DNA of 64,000 bases from Rhizobium sp. BK602 (GTDB taxonomy: Bacteria > Pseudomonadota > Alphaproteobacteria > Rhizobiales > Rhizobiaceae): NCBI RefSeq assembly GCF_014195095.1, contig NZ_JACIBC010000002.1, forward strand, positions 62,001 to 126,000, written 5' to 3'. The notes beneath the pieces were generated by a model that saw only the letters and a list, made by a program, of their open reading frames with translations, did no database searches and was not told where the DNA came from. Positions 1-7,935 of this stretch are shown here, in pieces (the first letter of the stretch is position 1; each line of letters opens with the position of its first letter). A program made the position numbers and the translations under genes.

Positions 1-49
1 TTTTTTGTGGCCGCGTCCAAAGGGCGAAGATCAAAACAGGACCCTGATC

Positions 50-994
50 ATGCTGCCGAGCCAGCTTTCCTCCGGCGACGTCATTGCCGACCGCCGCGCC
101 GACTATGCGAAGATGCTTGCCGAAAGCGGCGAGCCGGCGAGCGCCGCCGAGCTGATGGAACAGGCGCTGGAGCTGGTGCCGTCCTGGGCGGCCGGCTGGT
201 TCAGTCTTGCCGCCTATCGCGAAAAGGCGGGAGATGTGCCGGGCGCCGTCGCGGCGCTGAACGAGGTGCTGGCGCTCGATGAAGGCGATGTCTTCGGCGC
301 GCGGCTGAAGCTTGCGGTTCTCGGAGGCGCCGAGATGCCCGATCGGCCGCCGAGCCGCTATGTGGAGCGGCTGTTCGACGATTATGCCGAGCGGTTCGAA
401 ACGTCGCTGGTCGAAAAACTCGGCTATAGCGTGCCGCAGAAGCTTGCCGTCCTGATCGCGCAGGCCGCCGATATCCCCACCCATTTCCGCCTCGCCGTCG
501 ATCTCGGCTGCGGCACCGGCCTGCTCGGCCCGGAAATCCGCGACAGGGTCGACCGGCTGGAAGGGTTCGATCTGTCGAAAGGCATGCTCGCCAAGGCGGC
601 GGAGAAGGGCGTCTACGATCACCTCGGCCAGGCCGACCTGTCGCTCGCACCGCCGCAGTCGGGTATCTTCGAGGCGGGACTTGCGGCGGGACGCGCCGAT
701 CTCATTACCGCCGCCGACGTGCTGATGTATCTCGGCGATCTCGACGGCGTATTGACGATCGTCGCGGCGCTGGCGGCCGACGGCGCCGTCTTCGCCTTTT
801 CGGTCGAGGATGCGGGGGACGCGGAAGGCTATGTGCTGCGGGAATCGCTGCGGTTCGCCCATTCGGAAGCCTATGTGCGGGCCGTTCTGGGCGCGCACGG
901 CTTCACCGTCCGCGATCTCTCCCGCAGCATCATTCGCATGGATGGCGGAAAACCGGTGCATGGCATTCTGTTCGTTACACGAAAATCCGCCTGA
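50..994 (+). CDS. TPR-containing class I SAM-dependent methyltransferase
   Basis: Protein of 314 residues. The N-terminal ~90 residues look like tetratricopeptide helices (AELMEQALELVPSWAAGWFSLAAYREKAGD). A Rossmann methyltransferase fold follows, with the SAM-binding motif LAVDLGCGTGLLGPEI near residue 155 and a later acidic strand ITAADVLMYLGDL. The family methylates small molecules or proteins; the substrate cannot be read from sequence. The ATG at 50 was chosen because it opens directly on the TPR region; an in-frame upstream codon at 5 would add 15 unlikely residues. It stands alone ahead of the YitT-like gene. The fold is well supported, the target is not. Confidence 0.8.
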   Translation: MLPSQLSSGDVIADRRADYAKMLAESGEPASAAELMEQALELVPSWAAGWFSLAAYREKAGDVPGAVAALNEVLALDEGDVFGARLKLAVLGGAEMPDRPPSRYVERLFDDYAERFETSLVEKLGYSVPQKLAVLIAQAADIPTHFRLAVDLGCGTGLLGPEIRDRVDRLEGFDLSKGMLAKAAEKGVYDHLGQADLSLAPPQSGIFEAGLAAGRADLITAADVLMYLGDLDGVLTIVAALAADGAVFAFSVEDAGDAEGYVLRESLRFAHSEAYVRAVLGAHGFTVRDLSRSIIRMDGGKPVHGILFVTRKSA

Positions 995-1097
995 CCGATC
1001 GATTCTTGCGAATTTGCAATAGGTCAGCACTGCTTACATATTCCGCTTGATTGTCGTCCCCGCTTTCCGCAGAATTCCCGGCAAAAAGGGAAACTAC

Positions 1098-1733
1098 ATG
1101 GCGAAGCTGAAGAGCGCTTTCGGCGTCTGGAATACCGCGGCCACGCGGCATTCGTTGGTCGAGGATATTCAGGGCATATTGTCCGGCAGTCTGATTGCAT
1201 CGCTCGGGCTCTTCTGCCTGTCGAGCGCGGGCCTGTTGACCGGCAGCACGGCCGGCGTCGCCTTTCTGCTGCATTACGCCATCGGCGTGAATTTCGGCCT
1301 GGCCTTTTTCCTGGTCAATCTGCCCTTCTTCTATCTGTCATGGAAGCAGCTCGGTCCCGTCTTCACCGTCAAGACCTTCATTGCCATCGCGCTGACCTCG
1401 CTTCTGACCAACCTGCAGCCGCGATTGTTTGAAATCGCGCATATCAACGCCGTCTGGTCGGCGCTGCTTGGCGGCATTCTGCTCGGTTTCGGCTTGCTCG
1501 CGCTCTATCGCCACCGCGCCAGCCTGGGCGGCGTCGGCATATTGGGCATCTATCTGCAGGAACGGTTCGGGATACGTGCCGGGCTCGTCCAGCTTGCAGT
1601 GGACCTGTGCGTGCTCGCGGTCGCCTTCGCGGTGACCACGCCCTTCGTGGTCATCTGCTCCGTGATCGGCGCGCTGGCGCTCAATCTCTTCCTCGCGATC
1701 AACCACCGGTCGGATCGCTACATCGCGCTCTGA
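1098..1733 (+). CDS. YitT family integral membrane protein
   Basis: Predicted inner-membrane protein of 211 residues with about five or six hydrophobic segments. It has the YitT/DUF161-type small-residue signature LLTGSTAGVAFLLHYAIGV and a second half ending in VICSVIGALALNLFLAI. The C-terminal soluble DUF2179 domain of many YitT proteins is absent, so this is the short form. The start at 1098 follows a purine-rich stretch (aaaaaggg) and gives an N-terminus running straight into the first membrane helix. Function of the family is not established; transport is suspected. The gene converges on the small DUF2735-type gene with only 14 bases between stops. Confidence 0.75.
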   Translation: MAKLKSAFGVWNTAATRHSLVEDIQGILSGSLIASLGLFCLSSAGLLTGSTAGVAFLLHYAIGVNFGLAFFLVNLPFFYLSWKQLGPVFTVKTFIAIALTSLLTNLQPRLFEIAHINAVWSALLGGILLGFGLLALYRHRASLGGVGILGIYLQERFGIRAGLVQLAVDLCVLAVAFAVTTPFVVICSVIGALALNLFLAINHRSDRYIAL

Positions 1734-1747
1734 GCGCGCATATCCTA

Positions 1748-1936
1748 TTATTGTTTGCGGCTCTGGTCGGAGTCCGCGATCGCGGCCTCGTGATACCAGC
1801 TGTCAAAGGCGGCAGCGGCGATGCTCGGGCCGATGTCCGGCTCAAGGTTGACCTTGCGCGGGTTCAGGGCCGTCGGGCGGGCCTTGATGGGAAACTGATA
1901 GATCTTTGCCGTTTCATGCTGCGGACTGATCGCCAT
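1748..1936 (-). CDS. Small DUF2735-type protein divergent from glnII
   Basis: Protein of 62 residues beginning MAISPQHETAKIYQFPIK, with a ribosome-binding site GGGAGAGACGGAG just before the ATG at 1936. It is soluble, with a basic centre (KARPTALNPRKVNLEP) and no recognisable catalytic motif. I recall this short rhizobial family, DUF2735, as a frequent neighbour of the type II glutamine synthetase gene. Here it is divergent from glnII across a 452-base intergenic region. A role in nitrogen control is suggested only by position. Longer upstream in-frame codons exist but lack a ribosome-binding site. Confidence 0.65.
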   Translation of the reverse strand: MAISPQHETAKIYQFPIKARPTALNPRKVNLEPDIGPSIAAAAFDSWYHEAAIADSDQSRKQ

Positions 1937-2388
1937 TCTCCGTCTCTCCCTTGTTGGTTTGAAGCGGGCGCGCTTCAAGAGACGAATTGAATATAGCAGA
2001 GCCGAAGGCCGTTTTTGAGAGTCTTGCTCAAAAAAAATGCTAAACGTCGAAATTATAGGCAATTTTCATGTCGATGGCCTGTCCGGTCGTGCCTCCGATT
2101 GCCCATTTGTTGCGCTGCTTCGATTCTGCCGCACTGCGACAACTTGACCACCTCTGTCGCCAATCCACATCCGATTTGGCGCGATCTGAAAAGAATCCAA
2201 GGTTTAGCCGCCGGAAACCGTCGCGGCACCGGGCAGTTTTACAGTTTTTTGCCGATTTGAGCCGCCTGCTCATGCGATCTGGCATGTCATGTGCATGTCA
2301 TAGGGCAGCCGTTTGTAGCGAAGATTTTCCGGACGGGCGCGTCCTCGAATTTTCCTGCTTCGCGTGATTAACTGTTATGAGGTGCGTA
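1937..2388. other. Divergent intergenic region ahead of glnII
   Basis: A 452-base non-coding stretch between the DUF2735-type gene and glnII. It carries the sigma-54 type promoter listed separately. No convincing pair of NtrC half-sites was found by eye. Codon-like patterning is absent, and short open frames here lack ribosome-binding sites. Confidence 0.6.
2280..2295 (+). promoter_or_regulatory. Sigma-54 (RpoN) promoter of glnII
   Basis: TGGCATGTCATGTGCA places GG at 2281-2282 and GC at 2293-2294, the exact -24/-12 spacing. It matches the RpoN consensus except for one base before the GC. It lies about 95 bases upstream of the glnII ATG. Rhizobial glnII genes are known to be NtrC/RpoN-activated under nitrogen limitation, which fits this site. 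Confidence 0.75.
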
Positions 2389-3429
2389 ATGACGAAATTT
2401 AAGCTCGAGTATATCTGGCTCGACGGGTACACCCCGGTGCCGAACCTGCGCGGTAAAACGCAGATCAAGGAATTCGACGCATTTCCGACGCTCGAACAGC
2501 TCCCGCTTTGGGGCTTTGACGGTTCGTCGACGATGCAGGCAGAAGGCCGCAGCTCCGATTGCGTGCTGAAGCCCGTTGCCATCTATCCGGACCCGGCCCG
2601 CACCAACGGCGCGCTCGTCATGTGCGAAGTCATGATGCCGGACGGCGTCACGCCGCATCCGTCGAACAGCCGCGCGACCATCCTCGACGACGAGGACGCA
2701 TGGTTCGGCTTCGAGCAGGAATACTTCTTCTACCAGGACGGCCGCCCGCTTGGCTTCCCGGAATCCGGCTACCCCGCTCCGCAGGGCCCGTACTACACCG
2801 GCGTCGGCTACAAGAACGTCGGTGACGTCGCTCGCGAGATCGTCGAAGAGCATCTCGACCTTTGCCTGGAAGCCGGCATCAACCATGAAGGCATCAATGC
2901 CGAAGTGGCCAAGGGCCAGTGGGAATTCCAGATTTTCGGCAAGGGCTCCAAGCGCGCTGCCGACCAGATCTGGATGGCACGCTACCTGCTGCTGCGCCTG
3001 TGCGAAAAGTACGGCATCGACATCGAGTTCCATTGCAAGCCGCTCGGCGATACCGACTGGAACGGTTCGGGCATGCACTGCAACTTCTCGACCAAGTTCA
3101 TGCGCGAAGTCGGCGGCAAGGCCTATTTCGAAGCGCTCATGGCTCAGTTCGACAAGAACCTCGAAGCCCACATCGCCGTCTACGGCCCGGACAACCACAT
3201 GCGTCTGACCGGCAAGCACGAAACGGCTCCGTGGAACAAGTTCAGCTACGGCGTTGCCGACCGCGGTGCTTCGATCCGCGTTCCGCACTCCTTCATCAAG
3301 AACGACTACAAGGGCTACCTCGAAGATCGTCGCCCGAACTCGCAGGGCGACCCCTACCAGATCGCTTCGCAGGTTCTGAAGACGATTTCGGAAGTCCCGA
3401 CCGAGGGCTTCGCTTCGGCTGCTGCCTAA
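2389..3429 (+). CDS. glnII: Glutamine synthetase type II (GSII)
   Basis: ATP-dependent ligation of ammonia to glutamate, in the cytoplasm. The 346-residue length and motifs are those of the eukaryote-like GSII found in rhizobia: YIWLDGY near the start, LPLWGFDGSST, EQEYFFYQDGRPLGFP, GDTDWNGSGMHCNFST and the C-terminal GASIRVPHSF. Bacterial GSI is much longer (about 470 residues), and the adenylylation-site region of GSI is absent, as expected for GSII. The ATG at 2389 has GAGGTG upstream; a GSII-like N-terminus begins there. Transcription is probably nitrogen-regulated from the RpoN promoter upstream. Codon use is strongly biased, as in a highly expressed gene. Two hairpins follow the stop. 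Confidence 0.97.
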   Translation: MTKFKLEYIWLDGYTPVPNLRGKTQIKEFDAFPTLEQLPLWGFDGSSTMQAEGRSSDCVLKPVAIYPDPARTNGALVMCEVMMPDGVTPHPSNSRATILDDEDAWFGFEQEYFFYQDGRPLGFPESGYPAPQGPYYTGVGYKNVGDVAREIVEEHLDLCLEAGINHEGINAEVAKGQWEFQIFGKGSKRAADQIWMARYLLLRLCEKYGIDIEFHCKPLGDTDWNGSGMHCNFSTKFMREVGGKAYFEALMAQFDKNLEAHIAVYGPDNHMRLTGKHETAPWNKFSYGVADRGASIRVPHSFIKNDYKGYLEDRRPNSQGDPYQIASQVLKTISEVPTEGFASAAA

Positions 3430-3439
3430 GTTGTTTTTC

Positions 3440-3459
3440 GGTCCCGCTTCGGCGGGACC
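3440..3459 (+). terminator. First hairpin after glnII
   Basis: GGTCCCGC and GCGGGACC form an 8-bp perfect stem with a TTCG tetraloop, starting 10 bases after the glnII stop. No long T-run follows, so it probably stabilises the 3' end or acts with the next hairpin. Confidence 0.55.
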
Positions 3460-3470
3460 ATCACAAACAA

Positions 3471-3501
3471 AAAAGCGCGGGATTTCGGTCCCGCGCTTTT
3501 T
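3471..3501. terminator. Bidirectional rho-independent terminator between glnII and the AhpD-like gene
   Basis: AAAAGCGCGGGA and TCCCGCGCTTTT make a 12-bp perfect stem with a six-base loop. It is T-rich on the exit side in both directions. It separates glnII from the convergent gene ending at 3519. Confidence 0.85.
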
Positions 3502-3518
3502 GCTTTTCGAAGTAATAT

Positions 3519-3980
3519 TCAAGCCGCCTTGCTGGTCGCGTCGATCGGATGTTGCGAGCGGAAGCCGACGGCCAGCCGGTTCCAGACGTTGATCGTGCCG
3601 ATCGCAATCGTGATCTTGACGATTTCCTCTTCGCTGAAATGCTGCTTCAGCGCTTCGAAATCCGCGTCCGGCGCGCCGGTTTCGGCGATCTTCGTCACTG
3701 CGTCGACCCAGCCGAGCAGGGCACGCTCGCGGGCGTCGTAGACGGGCGATTCCCGCCAGACGCACATCAGGTTGATCCACTGTTCGCTGAGCCCGTCATG
3801 CCGGGATTCCTTGACATGCATGTCGACGCAATAGGCGCAGCCGTTGATCTGCGAGGCGCGCAGCTTGATCAGGTGGATGAAGCGGCGCTCGAGGCCGCTG
3901 TTCTGGACGGCGTTTTCCAGCGCGACGACGGCCTTGTAGGAGTCCGGCGAGGCTTTGGCGAAATTGAGACGCGGATGCAT
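3519..3980 (-). CDS. AhpD-like carboxymuconolactone decarboxylase family protein
   Basis: Protein of 153 residues. The CMD/AhpD signature GCAYCVDMHVKE provides the CxxC plus downstream His that act as redox centre in alkylhydroperoxidase AhpD relatives. It lies in a helical fold with C-terminal WNRLAVGFR. Such small proteins reduce peroxides or related electrophiles; the substrate here is unknown. The ATG at 3980 has a strong AAGGAGAAG ribosome-binding site, so a longer upstream reading is rejected. It is 31 bases downstream of the Rrf2-type regulator on the same strand, so the two form a probable operon and the regulator may control it in response to redox stress. Confidence 0.85.
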   Translation of the reverse strand: MHPRLNFAKASPDSYKAVVALENAVQNSGLERRFIHLIKLRASQINGCAYCVDMHVKESRHDGLSEQWINLMCVWRESPVYDARERALLGWVDAVTKIAETGAPDADFEALKQHFSEEEIVKITIAIGTINVWNRLAVGFRSQHPIDATSKAA

Positions 3981-4011
3981 GGTCTTCTCCTTGGTTTGGA
4001 TTTCCGGTGAG

Positions 4012-4515
4012 TCAGTTCTTGGTCTTGCGCTCATGAAGCGCGAGGAAGGCGCAGCCCCTCGCGGCGATGCTGCCGTCGGTGTCCGTCTGCTGGAGATCGG
4101 CCATCAGGTCGGCAATGCTTGTTTTGGCCAGTTCGGCCCGATAGACGCGTTCGGCCGCCAGCATGGCGGCGTTGATGCCGCAGGGCTTGGCGAAATAACG
4201 CCCCGGCAAGGGGTTGGGGCCGCGCTGGCGGATTTCGGCGCAACGGAAGGCCGGGGCGGGTCCTTCGGCCGCCAGCACGATGTCGAGCAGGCTGATCGCC
4301 TCCGGCTTGCGCGCCAGCCGATAACCACCCTTCGGTCCCGGCACCGTATCGAGAATGCCGGCCCCCGAAAGCGCCTGCAAATGCTTCAGAAGATAGCTGA
4401 CCGAAACGCCGTGAAATTCGGCGAGCGCGGCTGCCGAAAGCACGCCGCCATCGGACAATCCCGCCAGCATCGCAACGCTGTGTATGGCCTGTTCGACGCC
4501 TTCACCGAGTTTCAT
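4012..4515 (-). CDS. Rrf2 family transcriptional regulator
   Basis: Protein of 167 residues. The N-terminal winged helix-turn-helix has the Rrf2 pattern LAEFHGVSVSYLLKHLQALSGAGIL followed by the wing GPKGGYRLAR (residues ~60-70). Cysteines lie at 92, 112 and 155, but the closely spaced three-cysteine Fe-S cluster motif of IscR/NsrR is absent, so any sensing is likely thiol-based or different. It is first in a two-gene unit with the AhpD-like gene. The upstream region holds a short palindrome that may be its operator, suggesting autoregulation. Confidence 0.85.
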   Translation of the reverse strand: MKLGEGVEQAIHSVAMLAGLSDGGVLSAAALAEFHGVSVSYLLKHLQALSGAGILDTVPGPKGGYRLARKPEAISLLDIVLAAEGPAPAFRCAEIRQRGPNPLPGRYFAKPCGINAAMLAAERVYRAELAKTSIADLMADLQQTDTDGSIAARGCAFLALHERKTKN

Positions 4516-4531
4516 ATCCTGTCCCTTTTTT

Positions 4532-4540
4532 ATCCTGGAT
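4532..4540. promoter_or_regulatory. Candidate operator of the Rrf2 gene
   Basis: ATCCTGGAT is a perfect 9-base palindrome 17 bases upstream of the Rrf2 ATG, inside an AT-rich stretch. A related ATCC half occurs again at about 4548. Binding by the adjacent regulator is inference only. Confidence 0.3.
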
Positions 4541-4611
4541 ATTTTTTATCCGTGATTATGATTGGTGTCAAGGCCCCTTCTTTTTCCTGATTTTCCCGTT
4601 AGTTTCGCAGC

Positions 4612-7122
4612 GTGGACCAGACCGACACCGAGCGCCGCCTTGTCTTGCCTGCCCCCTTCACCCGCTGGTTCGCGGAAAAGGGCTGGCAGCCGCGTGCGCA
4701 TCAGCTCGAATTGCTCGCCCGCGCCGAGGCCGGCGAAAGCACGCTGCTGATTGCCCCCACCGGGGCGGGCAAGACGCTGGCCGGCTTTCTGCCGTCGCTC
4801 ACCGATCTGACGCGTCGCGGCAAGATCCCGCCAGGCTCGGCCTTCACCGGCATCCATACGCTTTACATCTCGCCGCTGAAGGCGCTGGCCGTCGATATCG
4901 AGCGCAACCTGATGAAGCCCGTTTCGGAGATGGGTCTGCCGGTTTCGGTCGAAAACCGCACGGGCGATACGCCTGCCGGCAAGCGGCAGCGCCAGAAGCT
5001 CAATCCGCCCGACATCCTGCTGACGACGCCGGAGCAGGTGGCGTTGCTGCTCGCCAATCGCGAGGCCGAGCGCTTCTTCAAGGACCTGAAATACATCGTT
5101 CTCGACGAGCTGCATTCGCTGGTGACGTCGAAGCGCGGCCATATGCTGTCGCTTGGTCTCGCCCGCATCCGCAGGCTGGCGCCGCATGTGCAGACCATCG
5201 GCCTTTCGGCCACCGTCGCCGAACCGATGGATCTGCAGAAATGGCTGGTGGCGCAGGAAGAGGGGCAGGTGCGCCATGCCGGACTGGTGACGGTCGAGGG
5301 CGGCGCCAAGCCCGACATCTCGATCCTCGCAACGGATGAACGCATCCCCTGGTCCGGCCATTCCGCCAAATACGCCATCCCCGATATCTATCGCGAGCTG
5401 AAGGAGCATCGCACGACGCTGCTCTTCGTCAACACGCGCTCGCAGGCCGAGATGCTGTTCCAGGAGCTGTGGGCGGCCAATGACGACAATCTGCCGATCG
5501 CGCTGCATCACGGCTCGCTCGATGTCGGCCAGCGCCGCAAGGTGGAGGCGGCGATGGCGGAAAACCGGCTGCGCGCCGTCGTCGCCACCTCGACGCTCGA
5601 TCTCGGCATCGACTGGGGCGATGTCGATCTCGTCATCCATGTCGGCGCGCCGAAGGGTGCCAGCCGTCTTGCTCAGCGCATCGGCCGCGCCAACCACCGC
5701 ATGGACGAGCCATCGAAGGCGATCCTGGTGCCGGCCAACCGCTTCGAGGTCATGGAATGCCAGGCGGCGCTCGACGCCAATTATATCGGCGCGCAGGATA
5801 CGCCGCCGGTGGGTGCCGGCGCACTCGACGTTCTCGCCCAGCATATTCTCGGCATGGCTTGTGCCGAGCCCTTCGACATGCTGGAGCTCTACGACGAGGT
5901 GCGCAGCGCCGCGCCCTATGCCGCGCTTTCCTGGGAGACCTTCGAGCGTATCGTCGATTTCGTCGCCACCGGCGGCTATGCGCTCAGAACCTACGAGCGC
6001 TACGCCCGTATCCGCAAGACGCCGGAGGGACGCTGGCGGGTCTCCAATCCGCAGGTGGCGCAGCAATATCGCCTCAACCTCGGCACCATCGTCGAAGAGG
6101 CGATGCTGAATATCCGCCTGGTGAAGCGCAATGCGCTGGGCTCGCTCGGACGAGGCGGCGCTCCGCTCGGCAAGGTCGAGGAATATTTCGTCGAGCAGCT
6201 TGCGCCCGGCGACACCTTCCTGTTTTCCGGCAAGGTGCTGCGCTTCGAAGGTATCCGCGAGAGCGAATGCCTGGCCTCGCAAGCCTTCTCGCTCGACCCG
6301 AAAATCCCCTCCTATGCCGGCGGCAAGTTTCCGCTGTCGACCTATCTCGCCGATCAGGTGCGGGCGATGATCGCCGATCCCGACCGGCGGCATCGCCTGC
6401 CGGATCAGGTGCGCGACTGGCTGGAAATCCAGAAGGAGAAGTCGCTGCTGCCGAAGCGGGACGAATTCCTGATCGAGACCTTTCCGCGCGGCAGCCGCGC
6501 CTATCTGGTCGCCTATCCTTTCGAAGGACGGCTGGCGCATCAGACGCTCGGCATGCTCCTGACCCGGCGGCTGGAGCGGGCCGGCGCCAGGCCGATGGGC
6601 TTCGTCGCCACCGATTACTCGCTCGGCATCTGGGGACTGGAGGATATGGGGCTGATGATCGCCAATGGCCGTCTCAGCCTTTCTGACCTCTTCGATGAGG
6701 ATATGCTCGGCGACGACCTGGAAGTCTGGCTCGACGAATCCTTCCTGCTGAAACGCACCTTCCGCAATTGCGCCGTGATTGCCGGCTTGATCGAGCGCCG
6801 CCATCCCGGCAAGGAAAAGACCGGCCGTCAGGTGACGGTATCGGCCGATCTGATCTACGACGTGCTGCGCAGTCACGAGCCCGATCACATATTGCTGCAG
6901 GCGACGCGGCAGGATGCGGCCACGGGACTTTTGGACATCGGTCGTCTTGGGGATATGCTGAAGCGAGTCAGGGGTCACATCACCCATCGGGCGCTGGATC
7001 ACATCTCGCCGCTCGCCGTGCCGGTGATGCTGGAAATCGGCAAGGTGCCGGTGCCGGGCGAGGCGCATGATGTCCTGCTGGCGGAAGCGGCCGACGATCT
7101 GATCCGCGAGGCAATGGAATAG
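4612..7122 (+). CDS. Ligase-associated DEXH-box DNA helicase (Lhr-like)
   Basis: Superfamily 2 ATP-dependent helicase of 836 residues. Visible motifs are Q-like WQPRAHQ, Walker A APTGAGKT, motif Ia SPLKALA, TTPEQ, the DEXH box LDELH, motif III SATV, and the helicase C motifs ALHHGSLD and QRIGRANH. The family (TIGR04121-type) is the Lhr-like component of a DNA damage-response module that often includes an ATP-dependent ligase, an exonuclease and the phosphoesterase PdeM. Here PdeM follows 75 bases later; the ligase and exonuclease are not in the window. Translation starts at a GTG at 4612, where similarity to the family N-terminus begins. A palindromic repeat sits between the stop and pdeM. 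Confidence 0.9.
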   Translation: MDQTDTERRLVLPAPFTRWFAEKGWQPRAHQLELLARAEAGESTLLIAPTGAGKTLAGFLPSLTDLTRRGKIPPGSAFTGIHTLYISPLKALAVDIERNLMKPVSEMGLPVSVENRTGDTPAGKRQRQKLNPPDILLTTPEQVALLLANREAERFFKDLKYIVLDELHSLVTSKRGHMLSLGLARIRRLAPHVQTIGLSATVAEPMDLQKWLVAQEEGQVRHAGLVTVEGGAKPDISILATDERIPWSGHSAKYAIPDIYRELKEHRTTLLFVNTRSQAEMLFQELWAANDDNLPIALHHGSLDVGQRRKVEAAMAENRLRAVVATSTLDLGIDWGDVDLVIHVGAPKGASRLAQRIGRANHRMDEPSKAILVPANRFEVMECQAALDANYIGAQDTPPVGAGALDVLAQHILGMACAEPFDMLELYDEVRSAAPYAALSWETFERIVDFVATGGYALRTYERYARIRKTPEGRWRVSNPQVAQQYRLNLGTIVEEAMLNIRLVKRNALGSLGRGGAPLGKVEEYFVEQLAPGDTFLFSGKVLRFEGIRESECLASQAFSLDPKIPSYAGGKFPLSTYLADQVRAMIADPDRRHRLPDQVRDWLEIQKEKSLLPKRDEFLIETFPRGSRAYLVAYPFEGRLAHQTLGMLLTRRLERAGARPMGFVATDYSLGIWGLEDMGLMIANGRLSLSDLFDEDMLGDDLEVWLDESFLLKRTFRNCAVIAGLIERRHPGKEKTGRQVTVSADLIYDVLRSHEPDHILLQATRQDAATGLLDIGRLGDMLKRVRGHITHRALDHISPLAVPVMLEIGKVPVPGEAHDVLLAEAADDLIREAME

Positions 7123-7123
7123 G

Positions 7124-7168
7124 GCATGATCCCAAAACGTGTGAAGCGGTTTTTGGATCAGGTCATGT
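7124..7168. repeat. Dispersed palindromic repeat (GATCC-arm variant)
   Basis: GCATGATCC at the left and GGATCAGGTCATG at the right form an imperfect inverted repeat around an AAAAC...GTTTTT inner stem, two bases after the helicase stop. It shares the AGCGGTTTT core with the AGCAATTCC-arm repeats elsewhere in the window, so it looks like a second subtype of the same family. Confidence 0.6.
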
Positions 7169-7197
7169 GAAACGGACGACGAAGGTAGACTAGGGTG

Positions 7198-7935
7198 ATG
7201 AACCGCCTGGCGCTTGCGCGCGAGATGAATGGCAGTGGAAACGGCGCGATGCCCGCCTCGGGCGTCGAGACCGCCGTGCAGGGCGTCGCCGCCGTCTGCG
7301 ATCCGCTGGGCGCGCTCTATCTGCCGGATGCCGGCATTCTCGTCGTTTCCGATCTGCATCTGGAAAAAGGCGCGGCCTTCGCGCGGCGCGGCATGCTGCT
7401 GCCGCCTTACGATACGCTGGCGACGCTGACCGTTCTTGCTGCCGTCATCGCCCGTTACGACCCGAAGCTGGTCGTCTCGCTCGGCGACAATTTCCATGAC
7501 CGCGTCGGCTCGCAACATCTGCCGGAGGAGTTCCGCAGCCGGATCGTCACCATGGCGCGCGGCCGCGAATGGATCTGGATCAACGGCAACCACGATCCCG
7601 ACGGCACGGTCGACCTGCCCGGCCGATCCGCCGATGTGATGCATTATGGCGGGCTGACCTTCCGTCACGAGCCGGAGGCTGGCCGCCAGGCCGGCGAGAT
7701 CGCCGGCCATCTGCATCCCGCAGCCACCGTGCGCCGCCGCGAAAAATCGGTGCGCCGCCCATGCTTCGCGACGGATGGCGCCCGTCTGCTGATGCCGGCC
7801 TTCGGTGTGATGACCGGCGGCCTCGATCTGCGCCACAAGGCCATGGCCGGTCTGTTCGACCGGGAGAGCCTGATCGCCCATCTGCTCGGCCGCGACCGGA
7901 TCTATTCGGTGCGGTTCGGCAATCTCTCGGCTTAG
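7198..7935 (+). CDS. pdeM: Ligase-associated DNA damage-response endonuclease/phosphoesterase PdeM
   Basis: Calcineurin-like metallophosphoesterase of 245 residues with the full metal-binding set: VSDLHLEKG (near residue 50), SLGDNFHD, GNHDP and GHLHP. Known relatives act with an Lhr-type helicase in a predicted DNA repair pathway, and the preceding gene is that helicase. A GTG at 7195 immediately precedes the ATG at 7198; either could start. The stop codon overlaps that of the convergent reductase gene (7932-7935), leaving no room for a terminator. Confidence 0.88.
   Translation: MNRLALAREMNGSGNGAMPASGVETAVQGVAAVCDPLGALYLPDAGILVVSDLHLEKGAAFARRGMLLPPYDTLATLTVLAAVIARYDPKLVVSLGDNFHDRVGSQHLPEEFRSRIVTMARGREWIWINGNHDPDGTVDLPGRSADVMHYGGLTFRHEPEAGRQAGEIAGHLHPAATVRRREKSVRRPCFATDGARLLMPAFGVMTGGLDLRHKAMAGLFDRESLIAHLLGRDRIYSVRFGNLSA

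Noticed and set aside
1937..2280. NtrC enhancer sites upstream of glnII
   Set aside because: They are expected from biology, but no convincing inverted TGCxCY-type pair was found by eye, so none is annotated.
2368..3780. 470-codon open frame on the minus strand
   Set aside because: It runs antisense through glnII and across its terminator; no domain is recognisable.
4546..7881. Very long open frame (1111 codons) on the minus strand
   Set aside because: It lies antisense to the helicase and pdeM, whose motifs are intact. Its translation is rich in His, Gln, Arg and Asp without domains, a known artefact opposite high-GC genes.
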